The position numbers and the translations under genes were made by a program. Positions 9,879-18,653 of a DNA stretch of 39,690 nt are shown one piece after another. Numbering within the stretch: position 1 is the first letter of the stretch; every line of letters begins with the position of its first letter. This DNA is from Gammaproteobacteria bacterium (lineage in GTDB: Bacteria; Pseudomonadota; Gammaproteobacteria; Steroidobacterales; Steroidobacteraceae): positions 1-39,690 of the forward strand of contig RFOD01000021.1 in assembly GCA_009926865.1 (NCBI GenBank), read 5' to 3'. The notes under the pieces were generated by a model, which was not told the DNA's origin, did no database searches, and saw only the letters and a program-made list of their open reading frames with translations.

Positions 9879-11960
9879 TTGAAGAAGGGAAGACCGGTGC
9901 GTAATGGGCAGCGCCAACGCGCGCCGAAGCGTCCGACCCGCTCGTTGCGGCGAGGCGGTTCCGTGCGAACGCGATTGCCGTTAGCCGAAGGGGTGGTGAC
10001 GGCCCATCGCGCGGGGTACGGATTTGTACGCGTCGAGGGTCAAGCCGAGTCCATCTTTTTGCCGCCGCCGCAGATGGCGGGCTTACTGAGTGGCGATCGG
10101 GTGCGTGTCAGCGTCCATCGAGAGCGCGATGGGCGCTACTCGGGCGAGGTGGATGCAATCCTCGCGCGCGGCCTGCAATGCTTTTTAGGCACGATCGAAA
10201 CCCGAGGTCGCAGCCTGTGGGTACATGCGGTGGATCGCCGATTGAATTTGACCTGCCTGCTCGAACCGCCCGCCGAGCACAAGTCCCCGAACGTGAAGGA
10301 GGGCGATTGGGTCATCGCGCGTGTTACACGTTACCCGGATGTGCGACACGCAGGGCGTGTGTGTATTGAGAGCCGCCTTGATCCGGAGCGTCCTTTGGAG
10401 ATGGCCTATGCGGCGGCGATCGCGCGCGTTGGTTTGCCGGTGGAGTTTCCGCCAGAGGTGATTACGGAAGCGGCGCAACAGGCCGAGACACTCGATCCCA
10501 AAGAAATTGCGAGTCGGGTCGATTTGCGCGATCTCCCCTTAGTCACCATTGATGGTGAAGACGCTCGAGATTTTGACGATGCAGTCTTTGCCGAGCGCGA
10601 TGGCGACGGATTTCGTCTACTGGTCGCGATCGCCGATGTGAGTTGGTACGTGCGGCCAGGGAGCGCGCTCGATCGCGAGGCGCGCGAGCGGGGTACGTCA
10701 GTTTATTTTCCGCAGCGGGTGCTACCGATGCTGCCCTCTCGACTCTCCGATCATCTTTGCTCTCTCGCTCCACAGGTTGATAGGTGGTGTTTGACCGCGG
10801 ATATGCGTATCGATCGTCATGGCAAGCTCTCTGGCGCGCGCTTCTACCCAGCGGTAATGCGCAGCCACGCTCGACTGACCTACTCTCAGGCGTACGCGGC
10901 TTTGTTTGAGGGGCAACCCGAGGCGCGTAAGTCCCTCGGGGGCTTGGTCACTGATTTGGAGCCTCTTGTGGCGTTATATCGATTGCTCGCGAAGTCGCGT
11001 CGGCGGCGAGGCGCACTCGATTTCGATAGCAGTGAAAGTGCGTTTACTTTTGATCAGCAAGGACGCGTGACTGAGATCGGACTATACACGCGTAATGACG
11101 CGCATCGCCTAATTGAGGAATGCATGATCCTCGCTAACGTCGCGGCTGCTCGGGAGTTAAAGCGAGTGCGAACTCAGGGGCTTTATCGTGTGCATGGCGA
11201 ACCCGAGAGCAAAAAAATCGACTTGTTGCTGAGTGCTTTAGCCGCGCTTGGGGTGGATGCGGATCTCCCTGATCCCATCAAACCGCTGGATCTGCGTAAG
11301 ATCAGCGAGCGTATGGGGCGTCAGCTCGATCGGTCGTTTGTAGAGTCTTTGATCGTCAGGTCAATGCAGCAGGCGGCGTATCAGCCCGTCAATATTGGCC
11401 ATTTTGGTTTGGCTCTCAAAGAATATGCGCATTTTACGTCGCCCATTCGCCGCTACCCAGATTTGGTGGTTCACCGAGCGCTAAAAGCAGCCTTATTCGT
11501 GAAAGATCCTTCCGGCGAGAGTTTTACCGAAGAGCAATTGTCGGCGATGGGTCAGGAGTTATCGCGTCTAGAAAAACGTGCCGATGAGTCAGATCGGTAT
11601 GTGGATAGTTTTTTGAAGTGTTGCTGGTTGCGTGAGCGTCTCGGACAAAGTTTTGAGGGTCTCGTGACGACGGTGGTCGAGTTTGGTTGCTTTGTGCAGC
11701 TACGAGGTCTTGCGATCGATGGCTTGTTGCCGTTGCAAGCGCTCTGCGATGATGACTACCTGCAAGAAGAGGGCGGACACGCGTGGATCGGGCATCGCTC
11801 AGGCAGACGGATTGGGATCGGAAGCGTATTACGGGTCGTGGTGACGCAGGCCAATCCGGTTGAGGGATTAATTGATTTGGAGTTGGAAATGACGCCGGTC
11901 GAGAAAGAGGTGGTGCTTGGGCCAGAGCCAAAATCGAGTCGACGGAGACGTCAGCGATGA
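9879..11960 (+). CDS. rnr: ribonuclease R
   Basis: Processive 3'-to-5' exoribonuclease that degrades structured RNA. Seen: a basic N-terminus (residues 1-33), cold-shock-like OB domains (GYGFVRVEGQ near residue 47 and a second at about 100-165), the RNB catalytic domain with DGEDARDFDD giving the four metal-binding Asp at 225, 231, 233 and 234, an S1 domain at about 584-660 and a short Arg-rich tail. It has 693 residues against 813 in E. coli; the N-terminal winged-helix region and much of the Lys-rich tail are absent. Starts are weak: TTG at 9879, or GTG at 9897 with a better purine run. It overlaps rlmB by 4 bases. Confidence 0.95.
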   Translation: MKKGRPVRNGQRQRAPKRPTRSLRRGGSVRTRLPLAEGVVTAHRAGYGFVRVEGQAESIFLPPPQMAGLLSGDRVRVSVHRERDGRYSGEVDAILARGLQCFLGTIETRGRSLWVHAVDRRLNLTCLLEPPAEHKSPNVKEGDWVIARVTRYPDVRHAGRVCIESRLDPERPLEMAYAAAIARVGLPVEFPPEVITEAAQQAETLDPKEIASRVDLRDLPLVTIDGEDARDFDDAVFAERDGDGFRLLVAIADVSWYVRPGSALDREARERGTSVYFPQRVLPMLPSRLSDHLCSLAPQVDRWCLTADMRIDRHGKLSGARFYPAVMRSHARLTYSQAYAALFEGQPEARKSLGGLVTDLEPLVALYRLLAKSRRRRGALDFDSSESAFTFDQQGRVTEIGLYTRNDAHRLIEECMILANVAAARELKRVRTQGLYRVHGEPESKKIDLLLSALAALGVDADLPDPIKPLDLRKISERMGRQLDRSFVESLIVRSMQQAAYQPVNIGHFGLALKEYAHFTSPIRRYPDLVVHRALKAALFVKDPSGESFTEEQLSAMGQELSRLEKRADESDRYVDSFLKCCWLRERLGQSFEGLVTTVVEFGCFVQLRGLAIDGLLPLQALCDDDYLQEEGGHAWIGHRSGRRIGIGSVLRVVVTQANPVEGLIDLELEMTPVEKEVVLGPEPKSSRRRRQR

Positions 11961-12736
11961 GTCGCCATCGCTCGCGACGGGTACCGAATGCGCCGACAGG
12001 TGATCCTCTCGTGGTGGGCTGGCACGCGGTCGAGGCTGTGCTTCGGCGTCATCCCGCAAGGGTGCGGGGGTTGTGGCTCGCGGAGGCTCGCCAGGACCCG
12101 CGCGCTGCCTCGCTGGAGCGTTTAGCCCAGGAATCAGGCATTGCGATTCGTCGGCTGAGCGCTCGTGAGTTGGAGGCTCGTACAGCCGAAGTACACCAAG
12201 GTGTGATCGCAGAGGTGACGCCGCTTGCGCCATGGGATGAAGATCAATTGATCACGGCGGTCAGCGAGGTCGCCTCACCCTTATTGCTCGCGCTGGATGG
12301 CGTGCAGGATCCGCACAACTTGGGGGCCTGTTTGCGCACGGCCGATGCCTGTGGTGCCCTCGCCGTGATCGTGCCCAAGGATCGTGCGGCGGGGCTTACC
12401 GCGAGCGCTCGCAAGGTCGCCGCTGGGGCGGCGGAAACCACGCCTGTCGTCACGGTGACAAATCTCGCGCGATGCCTACGCGATTTGCAACAAGCGGGTA
12501 TTTGGGTGGTTGGCGCCGAGGCGGGCGCTAAACAGCAGGCCGATGAAGTCGATCTTCGTGGGCCCACTTTGCTTGTGATGGGGGCAGAGGGGTCGGGTTT
12601 GCGTCAACTCACCCGCCAGTACTGCGACGTGCTCGTCCGACTACCGAGTTTGGGCGCGGTGGAGAGCCTGAATGTATCGGTCGCCACCGGCATGCTGCTC
12701 TATGAGGCTTGCCGACAGAGGGGTCGTTGGCTATAG
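11957..12736 (+). CDS. rlmB: 23S rRNA (guanosine-2'-O-)-methyltransferase RlmB
   Basis: SPOUT-class methyltransferase that modifies the ribose of G2251 in the peptidyl-transferase loop of 23S rRNA. Seen: an N-terminal substrate-binding domain (VVGWHAVEAVLRRHP), then the trefoil-knot domain with LALDGVQDPHNLGACLRTADA, VMGAEGSGLRQL and the closing NVSVATGMLLYEA. It has 259 residues. The ATG overlaps the rnr stop by 4 bases (ATGA), so the pair is translationally coupled. rnr-rlmB-rpsF is the standard gammaproteobacterial order. Confidence 0.95.
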   Translation: MSRHRSRRVPNAPTGDPLVVGWHAVEAVLRRHPARVRGLWLAEARQDPRAASLERLAQESGIAIRRLSARELEARTAEVHQGVIAEVTPLAPWDEDQLITAVSEVASPLLLALDGVQDPHNLGACLRTADACGALAVIVPKDRAAGLTASARKVAAGAAETTPVVTVTNLARCLRDLQQAGIWVVGAEAGAKQQADEVDLRGPTLLVMGAEGSGLRQLTRQYCDVLVRLPSLGAVESLNVSVATGMLLYEACRQRGRWL

Positions 12737-12752
12737 TTCGCGACCCCGCGAA
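12737..12752 (+). other. short hairpin after rlmB
   Basis: Six-base inverted repeat TTCGCG/CGCGAA with a four-base loop, starting at the first base after the rlmB stop. No T-run follows. It could mark the end of the rnr-rlmB transcript before the ribosomal-protein operon, but the stem is short. Confidence 0.25.
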
Positions 12753-12814
12753 AGCGGATCCTTGCCACACTAACAGCGCCTCGTTGGGTGGCTTCATATC
12801 CATAAGGAGATTAC

Positions 12815-13219
12815 ATGAGGCACTATGAAATTGTGTTTCTGGTCCATCCTGACCAGAGCGAGCAGGTTCCGGCCATGCTCGAACGCTACCAAGGCATGAT
12901 CACCCAGAGCGGTGGGTCAGTGCATCGCGTTGAAGACTGGGGCCGTCGTCAGCTGGCCTATCCCATCTCTAAAGTGCACAAGGCGCACTACATCCTGATG
13001 AACATCGAAGCCACCCAGGCAACGCTCGAAGAGCTGACTGGCGCGTTTCGCTTCAGCGACGCGGTACTGCGTCACTTGGTGGTGAAGATGGATGGTCCGG
13101 TGACGGAGCCATCGCCCATGGCCAAGGGTGAGGAAGAGGGTGACGGCGACTTTGATCGGGGTCGTCGGACGCGACGTGATGACGGCGCTGAGGACGATGC
13201 CTCAGTGGACCTCGCTTAA
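12815..13219 (+). CDS. rpsF: 30S ribosomal protein S6
   Basis: Small-subunit protein that binds the central domain of 16S rRNA together with S18. Seen: [21 protein letters not shown] at the start, the RRQLAYPI motif and a compact fold ending near residue 97. A tail of about 35 mixed-charge residues ([14 protein letters not shown] and onward) makes 134 in all. E. coli S6 also has a C-terminal tail, which RimK extends with glutamate; whether that happens here is not visible. AAGGAG lies at the right distance before the ATG. It heads the rpsF-rpsR-rplI group; priB, found between rpsF and rpsR in enterics, is absent. Confidence 0.97.
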   Translation: MRHYEIVFLVHPDQSEQVPAMLERYQGMITQSGGSVHRVEDWGRRQLAYPISKVHKAHYILMNIEATQATLEELTGAFRFSDAVLRHLVVKMDGPVTEPSPMAKGEEEGDGDFDRGRRTRRDDGAEDDASVDLA

Positions 13220-13253
13220 TTTCGACGCCTAATATCGGCGCAGGAGTCAGATC

Positions 13254-13514
13254 ATGAGTTTTGGTAAACAAGGCGGCGGTGGCGGTGGCGCAGGGCGCTT
13301 CACCCGACGCAAGAAGTTCTGTCGTTTCACGGCAGAGGGTATTAAGCAGATCGACTACAAAGATCTCGCGATCCTTAAAGGCTATATCACCGAGACGGGC
13401 AAAATCGTACCGAGCCGTATCACGGGTACGCGCTCGTTCTATCAGCGTCAGCTTGCGCAGGCAGTTCGCCGTGCGCGCTACCTCGCGCTGTTGCCCTACA
13501 CGGACCAACATTAA
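13254..13514 (+). CDS. rpsR: 30S ribosomal protein S18
   Basis: Small-subunit protein that forms a heterodimer with S6 on 16S rRNA. Seen: [38 protein letters not shown] and the terminal [10 protein letters not shown], all diagnostic. The N-terminus carries a glycine stretch (six in a row) ahead of the conserved core, longer than the short E. coli N-terminus. It has 86 residues. AGGAG precedes the ATG at a normal distance. It lies 34 bases after rpsF and 12 before rplI. Confidence 0.97.
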   Translation: MSFGKQGGGGGGAGRFTRRKKFCRFTAEGIKQIDYKDLAILKGYITETGKIVPSRITGTRSFYQRQLAQAVRRARYLALLPYTDQH

Positions 13515-13526
13515 GGACGCGATATC

Positions 13527-13976
13527 ATGGATGTCATCCTGCTACAAAAAGTGGCCAATCTTGGCAACATCGGCGATCGCGTCGAAGTGAAGTCAGGCTA
13601 CGGCCGCAATCATCTTTTGCCTTCGGGTAAAGCAACACTCGCGACACCGGCGAACGTGGCGAAGTTCGAGGCGCGTCGTGCCGAGCTAGAGAAGTTCGCG
13701 CGCGAGCAACTGGCCGAGGCCGAGTCGCGTGCCGAGCAACTCAAAGAATTCACCCTACGTATCAGCGCCAAAGCGGGTAACGAGGGTAAGTTGTTCGGAT
13801 CGATCGGTACGGGCGATATTGCAGAGGCTTGCACAACTCAGGGTCAGAAAGTGTCCCGTTCGGAAGTGCGTATGCCATCTGGGCCGATTCGCATGGTGGG
13901 GGATCATGAGTTGGTGTTGCACTTGCACACTGACATCGATGTGACCCTGCGCGTGTCGGTCACGGCCGAGGAGTAA
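13527..13976 (+). CDS. rplI: 50S ribosomal protein L9
   Basis: Large-subunit protein with two globular domains joined by a long helix, located at the L1 stalk base. Seen: [21 protein letters not shown] and [13 protein letters not shown] (N-domain), a Glu/Ala/Arg-rich connecting helix at about 50-75, and the C-domain with [15 protein letters not shown]. It has 149 residues, as in E. coli. It ends 7 bases before dnaB, and its last codons include the GAGGAG likely to serve as the dnaB ribosome-binding site. Confidence 0.97.
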   Translation: MDVILLQKVANLGNIGDRVEVKSGYGRNHLLPSGKATLATPANVAKFEARRAELEKFAREQLAEAESRAEQLKEFTLRISAKAGNEGKLFGSIGTGDIAEACTTQGQKVSRSEVRMPSGPIRMVGDHELVLHLHTDIDVTLRVSVTAEE

Positions 13977-13983
13977 GTCGAGC

Positions 13984-15363
13984 GTGAGCGTACGCGGCGT
14001 AGACCTGCGCACGCCGCCGCATTCGATCGAAGCGGAGCAGGCTGTCTTGGGCGGCCTGCTCCTCGATTCCCAGTCCTGGGACAACGTCGCGGACGTTCTG
14101 CGCGGCGATGATTTTTACCGTAAAGACCACCGACTGATCTTTGAGTCGATCGGCGCCTTAGCTGCGCAAGGTCAGCCATGCGACGCGGTCACGGTAAGCG
14201 AAAGCCTAGAGCGTCATGGGCAGTTAGCGGAAGCGGGTGGGTTGGCGTATCTTGCAGGCCTCACTCGCGATACACCGACCGCCGCCAACGTTCGTGCGTA
14301 TGCGCAGATCGTGCGCGAGCGATCGTTGCTGCGGCAATTGCTGCACGCGGGGACAGAGATCGCCGCCTCCGTATTCAATAACGAAGGTGAGTCTGCTCGC
14401 GAGTTAGTCGAAGGTGCAGAGTCCAAAGTATTTGCGATTGCTGAACAGGGTATCCGTGGTTCGCGTGATGGCGCGGTGGCGGTACAAACTTTGATGCCCG
14501 CGCTAATTGATCAGATCGACGAATGGCATAACAACCCCTCAGCGCTACGGGGTCTACCATCGGGTTTTGATGAATTTGATCGTAAGACAGGTGGTCTGCG
14601 CCCCGGGGATCTGGTGGTGGTCGCGGGTCGACCCTCGATGGGTAAGACCACCTTTGCTGTGAACATGGCCGAGTACGCGGCGCTCAAACAAGATGTGCGC
14701 GCACCGGTGGTGATTTTCTCGATGGAAATGCCTGCTGAGCAGCTGATGAGCCGTATGCTTTCATCCATCGGTCGAGTGACACTTACGCATATTCGCAGTG
14801 GTCAAATCTCAGACGATGATTGGCCACGCATCACGGGCGCCGCTGGACAGTTATCGGAAGCCAAAATTTTCATTGATGAAACGCCAGCGCTGACTCCCAC
14901 TGAGGTCCGCGCGCGTGCACGCCGTGTTCACCGCGAACATGGCTTAGGTTTGGTGGTAGTGGACTATTTGCAGCTCATGCAGGTGCCAGGTAATAACGAA
15001 AATCGGGCGACTGAAATCGCTGAGATTTCTCGGGGACTTAAGGCGCTCGCCAAGGAGCTGAAAGTTCCGGTGATTGCCCTCTCGCAGTTGAATCGCGGAG
15101 TCGAGCAGCGCGTTGATAAAAAACCTGTCATGTCGGATTTGCGCGAGTCGGGTGCGATTGAGCAAGATGCGGATATGATTTTATTGATCTATCGTGAAGA
15201 GGTGTACGACAAAAACACCACCAAAAAAGGTATCGCGGAGATTGATCTGGCTAAACACCGTAATGGTGAGACGGGTACCTTTCTACTGACCTTCCAGGGC
15301 CAGTACTCGCGTTTTGTGAACTATGCCCCGGACTCGTACGCCGAGGGTGTGCTGCGCGGCTGA
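13984..15363 (+). CDS. dnaB: replicative DNA helicase DnaB
   Basis: Hexameric 5'-to-3' helicase of the replication fork. Seen: an N-terminal DnaG-interacting helical domain with the conserved PPHSIEAEQAVLGGLL, a linker, and the RecA-like core with LPSGFDEFDRKTGGL, Walker A GRPSMGKT at 215-222, SMEM, the Walker B region VVVDYLQLM and the Arg-finger region near LAKHRNG. It has 459 residues with no intein. The start is GTG at 13984 with GAGGAG inside the rplI end. The rplI-dnaB-alr order matches many gammaproteobacteria. Confidence 0.97.
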   Translation: MSVRGVDLRTPPHSIEAEQAVLGGLLLDSQSWDNVADVLRGDDFYRKDHRLIFESIGALAAQGQPCDAVTVSESLERHGQLAEAGGLAYLAGLTRDTPTAANVRAYAQIVRERSLLRQLLHAGTEIAASVFNNEGESARELVEGAESKVFAIAEQGIRGSRDGAVAVQTLMPALIDQIDEWHNNPSALRGLPSGFDEFDRKTGGLRPGDLVVVAGRPSMGKTTFAVNMAEYAALKQDVRAPVVIFSMEMPAEQLMSRMLSSIGRVTLTHIRSGQISDDDWPRITGAAGQLSEAKIFIDETPALTPTEVRARARRVHREHGLGLVVVDYLQLMQVPGNNENRATEIAEISRGLKALAKELKVPVIALSQLNRGVEQRVDKKPVMSDLRESGAIEQDADMILLIYREEVYDKNTTKKGIAEIDLAKHRNGETGTFLLTFQGQYSRFVNYAPDSYAEGVLRG

Positions 15364-15403
15364 CCCGTGCAGCACGGTAGCGTCGAGCGAGGTGGACTCG
15401 CAC

Positions 15404-16537
15404 ATGTCACTGCAAGCGCTTATTGATACAGCGGCTCTCAAGCACAATTTTGAGACTCTGAGAGCTCGGGCACCTCAATCCCGTGTGATGGCCGTCGTCA
15501 AAGCCAATGCCTATGGTCATGGCGTCGCAACTGTCGTCAAAGCGCTCGCGATGGCTGATGGATTCGCCGTCGCGCGTCTGGAGGAGGCGATTACCCTCGA
15601 TGATCTTTCCTTGACGTCTAAACCTATCCTTCTACTCGAAGGCGTCGCCGATCGAAGTGCGCTACGCGAGGCGCTCGAACGAGGCTTTGAGCTCGCCATA
15701 CATCAAGTTGAGCAACTGCAATGGCTCTCTGAGTTAGCGGCAGAGAAGTCGTGGCCACAACCTTTGACCTTATGGTTGAAATTTGACTCAGGGATGAACC
15801 GACTGGGTTTCCGGTCTGCCGAGGCTGCGAAGATCGAAACCCAAGTGCTCCGGCTTCAAGCGCGATGGGCGACCACGCAGGGCGCTTCCCATGGCGCCTC
15901 AATCACTTGTCGATTGATGAGCCACTTTGCCTGCGCGGATGAACCTGAACGATCAGAAAATACTGATGCTGAGCAACAATTTGCGCAGGTGTATGCACAT
16001 TGGCAGGACGTATTTGGACCTACGGAGGCGAGTTTTTGTAACTCCGCAGCGCTACTTTCTCGACCGCAATCACAGTTCGCATGGGTGCGTCCTGGTATCA
16101 GTCTGTATGGCATCTCTCCGTTTGCTGAGCAAAGCGCTAAAAGTTTAGGGCTGCGTCCCGTCATGACCCTAGAGGCCAAAGTCATTGCACTGCGCTCACT
16201 CGCGGCGGGTGAGACGGTCGGATATGGAGCGACGTGGCGAGCCACGCGATCCTCGCGAGTTGCGATTTTATCGGGCGGTTATGCGGATGGTTTGCCTAGG
16301 CATCTACCGAGCGGGGCGCCGGTGTGGGTAGCTGGTCACCGAGCTTCGATCGTCGGTCGTATTTCTATGGATATGTTGGCAGTGGATGTCACCGATATCG
16401 CTGAGGTGGCGCTTGGAAGTCCTGCTGTCTTTTGGGGGCAACACCTACCTGCAGAAGAGGTCGCGACGGCAGCGGGGACGATTGCCTATGAATTACTGTG
16501 CGCGCTGAACGCACGCGTGCCCATCAAAGTGATTTAG
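15404..16537 (+). CDS. alr: alanine racemase (PLP-dependent)
   Basis: Interconverts L- and D-alanine for peptidoglycan synthesis. Seen: the PLP lysine Lys33 in VVKANAYGHG, the second catalytic base Tyr274 in VGYGATWRA, and SHFACADEP and SISMDMLAVD-type motifs. The length is 377 residues. The ATG at 15404 is chosen because homology begins MSLQALIDTAALKHNF there; the frame extends upstream into dnaB without similarity. It follows dnaB by 40 bases and ends 2 bases from the convergent phosphatase gene. Enterics keep alr in this same position after dnaB. Confidence 0.96.
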   Translation: MSLQALIDTAALKHNFETLRARAPQSRVMAVVKANAYGHGVATVVKALAMADGFAVARLEEAITLDDLSLTSKPILLLEGVADRSALREALERGFELAIHQVEQLQWLSELAAEKSWPQPLTLWLKFDSGMNRLGFRSAEAAKIETQVLRLQARWATTQGASHGASITCRLMSHFACADEPERSENTDAEQQFAQVYAHWQDVFGPTEASFCNSAALLSRPQSQFAWVRPGISLYGISPFAEQSAKSLGLRPVMTLEAKVIALRSLAAGETVGYGATWRATRSSRVAILSGGYADGLPRHLPSGAPVWVAGHRASIVGRISMDMLAVDVTDIAEVALGSPAVFWGQHLPAEEVATAAGTIAYELLCALNARVPIKVI

Positions 16538-16539
16538 GG

Positions 16540-17193
16540 TCAATAGATAAACGCCGGCTTTGCGACGATCATAGAAATATTATCCGTCGCGCCGGCTTTG
16601 AGACTCGCCTCAAGCAAAGCGTCGGTGGCATCGTCCCGGGCGAGTAATTCGGCCAAGCGATCATCCGGTACGCTACCGCTCAGTCCGTCGCTACACAGCA
16701 AATAAATATCCTCGGCTTCGCGTCGATATGTGGCGGTGTCAATTTGGAGTGACTCGCCCATGCCAAGAGCGCGCGTGAGGTGGTGAGCGCTGAAGGCGTG
16801 ATCGACGGTAAGACACTGCAGGCGGTTGGCGCGCAGATGATAGAGGCGCGAATCTCCGACGCGCGCAATGTGGATGTGAGTCGAATTTAATAGAGCGGCT
16901 ACGATGGTGGTTGCCATGCGTGCGTAGTCGGGCCGTGTGGCAGCAAGGGTCAGCAGCGCCTGATGCGCACGGAGCAAGGCTTTCGACAACGTGTTGGTCG
17001 AGCGCTCAGAAACATCGCAGAGCGCTGCCCAAGAAATATCGACCGCCACGCGACTGGCGATATGACCAGCTGGGTGACCGCCGAGACCATCGGCAACGGC
17101 GGCAAAGCCCAGTTCACGGTCCCAACGCACGCAATCTTCGTTGCGTGGGCGTTGGCCACGATGCGAGTGACTGGAAAATTGCGTGCTCAACAT
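16540..17193 (-). CDS. PP2C-family serine/threonine protein phosphatase
   Basis: Metal-dependent protein phosphatase of the Stp/PrpC type, predicted cytoplasmic. Seen: motif 1 RPRNEDC with Asp20, motif 2 VADGLGGHPAG with Asp35, MATTIVAAL near 93-101, VGDSRLY near 112-118, LCSDGLSG with Asp169 and ATDNISMIV with Asp204; these Asp residues hold the metal pair. It has 217 residues, a bare catalytic domain. Known relatives pair with a Ser/Thr kinase or a type VI secretion system; no partner gene is in this window. It is divergent from radA, and no clear ribosome-binding site precedes the ATG. Confidence 0.9.
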   Translation of the reverse strand: MLSTQFSSHSHRGQRPRNEDCVRWDRELGFAAVADGLGGHPAGHIASRVAVDISWAALCDVSERSTNTLSKALLRAHQALLTLAATRPDYARMATTIVAALLNSTHIHIARVGDSRLYHLRANRLQCLTVDHAFSAHHLTRALGMGESLQIDTATYRREAEDIYLLCSDGLSGSVPDDRLAELLARDDATDALLEASLKAGATDNISMIVAKPAFIY

Positions 17194-17264
17194 GGGTCTT
17201 GGCGGTGCTCCGAAGAGAGGACTCTCCTAAATGACGTAGAAGCGCAGGGTGAGGGGACAGTGCG

Positions 17265-17273
17265 TGCTAGCAT
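17265..17273 (+). promoter_or_regulatory. candidate extended -10 of radA
   Basis: TG-C-TAGCAT (TGn extension at 17265-17266, hexamer 17268-17273) ends 9 bases before the radA ATG. No -35 is obvious and no ribosome-binding site lies in between, so a transcript would have a leader of only a few bases. Confidence 0.35.
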
Positions 17274-17282
17274 TTAGTCGCT

Positions 17283-18653
17283 ATGGCCAAAGTGCGTTCG
17301 GTATTTGTGTGTCGCCAATGCGGCGCGGAGAGCGCGCGCTGGCAAGGTCAGTGTGCCGATTGTGGCGAGTGGAATACGCTCGAGAGCATGAGTCGCGGAT
17401 CGGAAAAGCCGGGTGCGATCTCAGGCGCCCGACGGACGGTACCGGCGGCCAGAGCGTTGGATCTCGGTGCGGTCGTGCAATCCTCCCAGACCGCTCGAAT
17501 GGGCACGGGATTAAGCGAGCTGGATCGGGTCTTTGGCGGTGGTCTCGTGGCGGGAAGCGTTAGTCTCCTCGGTGGAGATCCAGGGATCGGCAAGTCCACG
17601 CTCTTATTGCAAGTGGCTGCGCAACTGGGGGCAGCGCTACCGGTGCTCTACGCAAGCGGCGAGGAGTCGGCCGCGCAGGTGAGCCTCAGAGCGCGACGAT
17701 TAGGGTTGGATGCAGCGCGACTGCAGGTCGCAGCGGAAGCGGATCTCGAAGCGATTATGAGCGCCGCGCGGGAATCCGGCGCGCGTCTTTTGGTCGTGGA
17801 TTCTATTCAGACCGTGTTTTTGAACGATGTCACCTCGAGTGCAGGTGGGGTCGCGCAGCTACGCGAGTGTGCCGCAGCACTCGTACGTTTTGCGAAGGCG
17901 ACGGATACGGCGGTACTCATCATCGGGCACGTGACGCGCGAAGGTACCATTGCAGGGCCTAAGGTTCTTGAGCATCTCGTTGATTCGGTACTTTATTTTG
18001 AGAGTGATGCAGGGTCACGTTATCGCATCGTGCGGGCGACTAAAAACCGTTTCGGTGCGGTCAATGAATTAGCGTTTTTTGCGATGACTGAGGGTGGTTT
18101 GCGGGAAATCGCCAATCCTTCAGCGATTTTTTTGGCTCGCCCCGAGGTGATTGCGCCAGGGAGTCTCGTGACCGTGGCACGCGAGGGTGGCCGCCCGTTG
18201 CTGGTGGAAATACAAGGCTTGGTTGATCCCATGCGTTTTGGTAACCCACGCCGAGTCGCCCAAGGGCTCGATACCAGCCGATTGGCGATGCTACTGGCGG
18301 TCTTGAATCGTCATGGTGGTTTGTCGCTACAGGACCATGACGTGTTCGCCAACGTGGTCGGTGGTTTGTCATTACGCGAAACGGCGATGGATTTACCTGT
18401 GATGTTGACGCTTGCCTCCAGTCTGCGTGATCGCGCTTTGAGCGCTGATTTAATCGCGTTCGGCGAGGTGGGTCTCACCGGTGAAGTGCGCCCAGTGGCC
18501 TATGGTGAGGAGCGCTTGCGCGAGGCGGCGAAGCAGGGTTTCACGCGCGCGTTAGTGCCGAGTGAGAATACGCCACGCAAGCCGATCGACGGGCTTACGG
18601 TTTACGGGGTATCACGGTTGACCGACGCCCTCGAGCGCGCTTTCACCGCTTGA
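17283..18653 (+). CDS. radA: DNA repair protein RadA (Sms)
   Basis: RecA-related branch-migration ATPase acting in recombination. Seen: the N-terminal zinc finger with Cys10, Cys13, Cys24 and Cys27, Walker A GDPGIGKST at 98-106, Walker B LLVVDSIQTV, the RadA-specific KNRFG motif, and a C-terminal Lon-like domain. The length is 456 residues. The ATG at 17283 has no Shine-Dalgarno sequence. Its last 42 bases overlap the 3' end of the convergent corB gene. It is not next to its common neighbour serB. Confidence 0.96.
   Translation: MAKVRSVFVCRQCGAESARWQGQCADCGEWNTLESMSRGSEKPGAISGARRTVPAARALDLGAVVQSSQTARMGTGLSELDRVFGGGLVAGSVSLLGGDPGIGKSTLLLQVAAQLGAALPVLYASGEESAAQVSLRARRLGLDAARLQVAAEADLEAIMSAARESGARLLVVDSIQTVFLNDVTSSAGGVAQLRECAAALVRFAKATDTAVLIIGHVTREGTIAGPKVLEHLVDSVLYFESDAGSRYRIVRATKNRFGAVNELAFFAMTEGGLREIANPSAIFLARPEVIAPGSLVTVAREGGRPLLVEIQGLVDPMRFGNPRRVAQGLDTSRLAMLLAVLNRHGGLSLQDHDVFANVVGGLSLRETAMDLPVMLTLASSLRDRALSADLIAFGEVGLTGEVRPVAYGEERLREAAKQGFTRALVPSENTPRKPIDGLTVYGVSRLTDALERAFTA

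Noticed and set aside
12737-13253. Possible priB between rpsF and rpsR
   Set aside because: Only 34 bases separate the two genes; there is no room for priB here.
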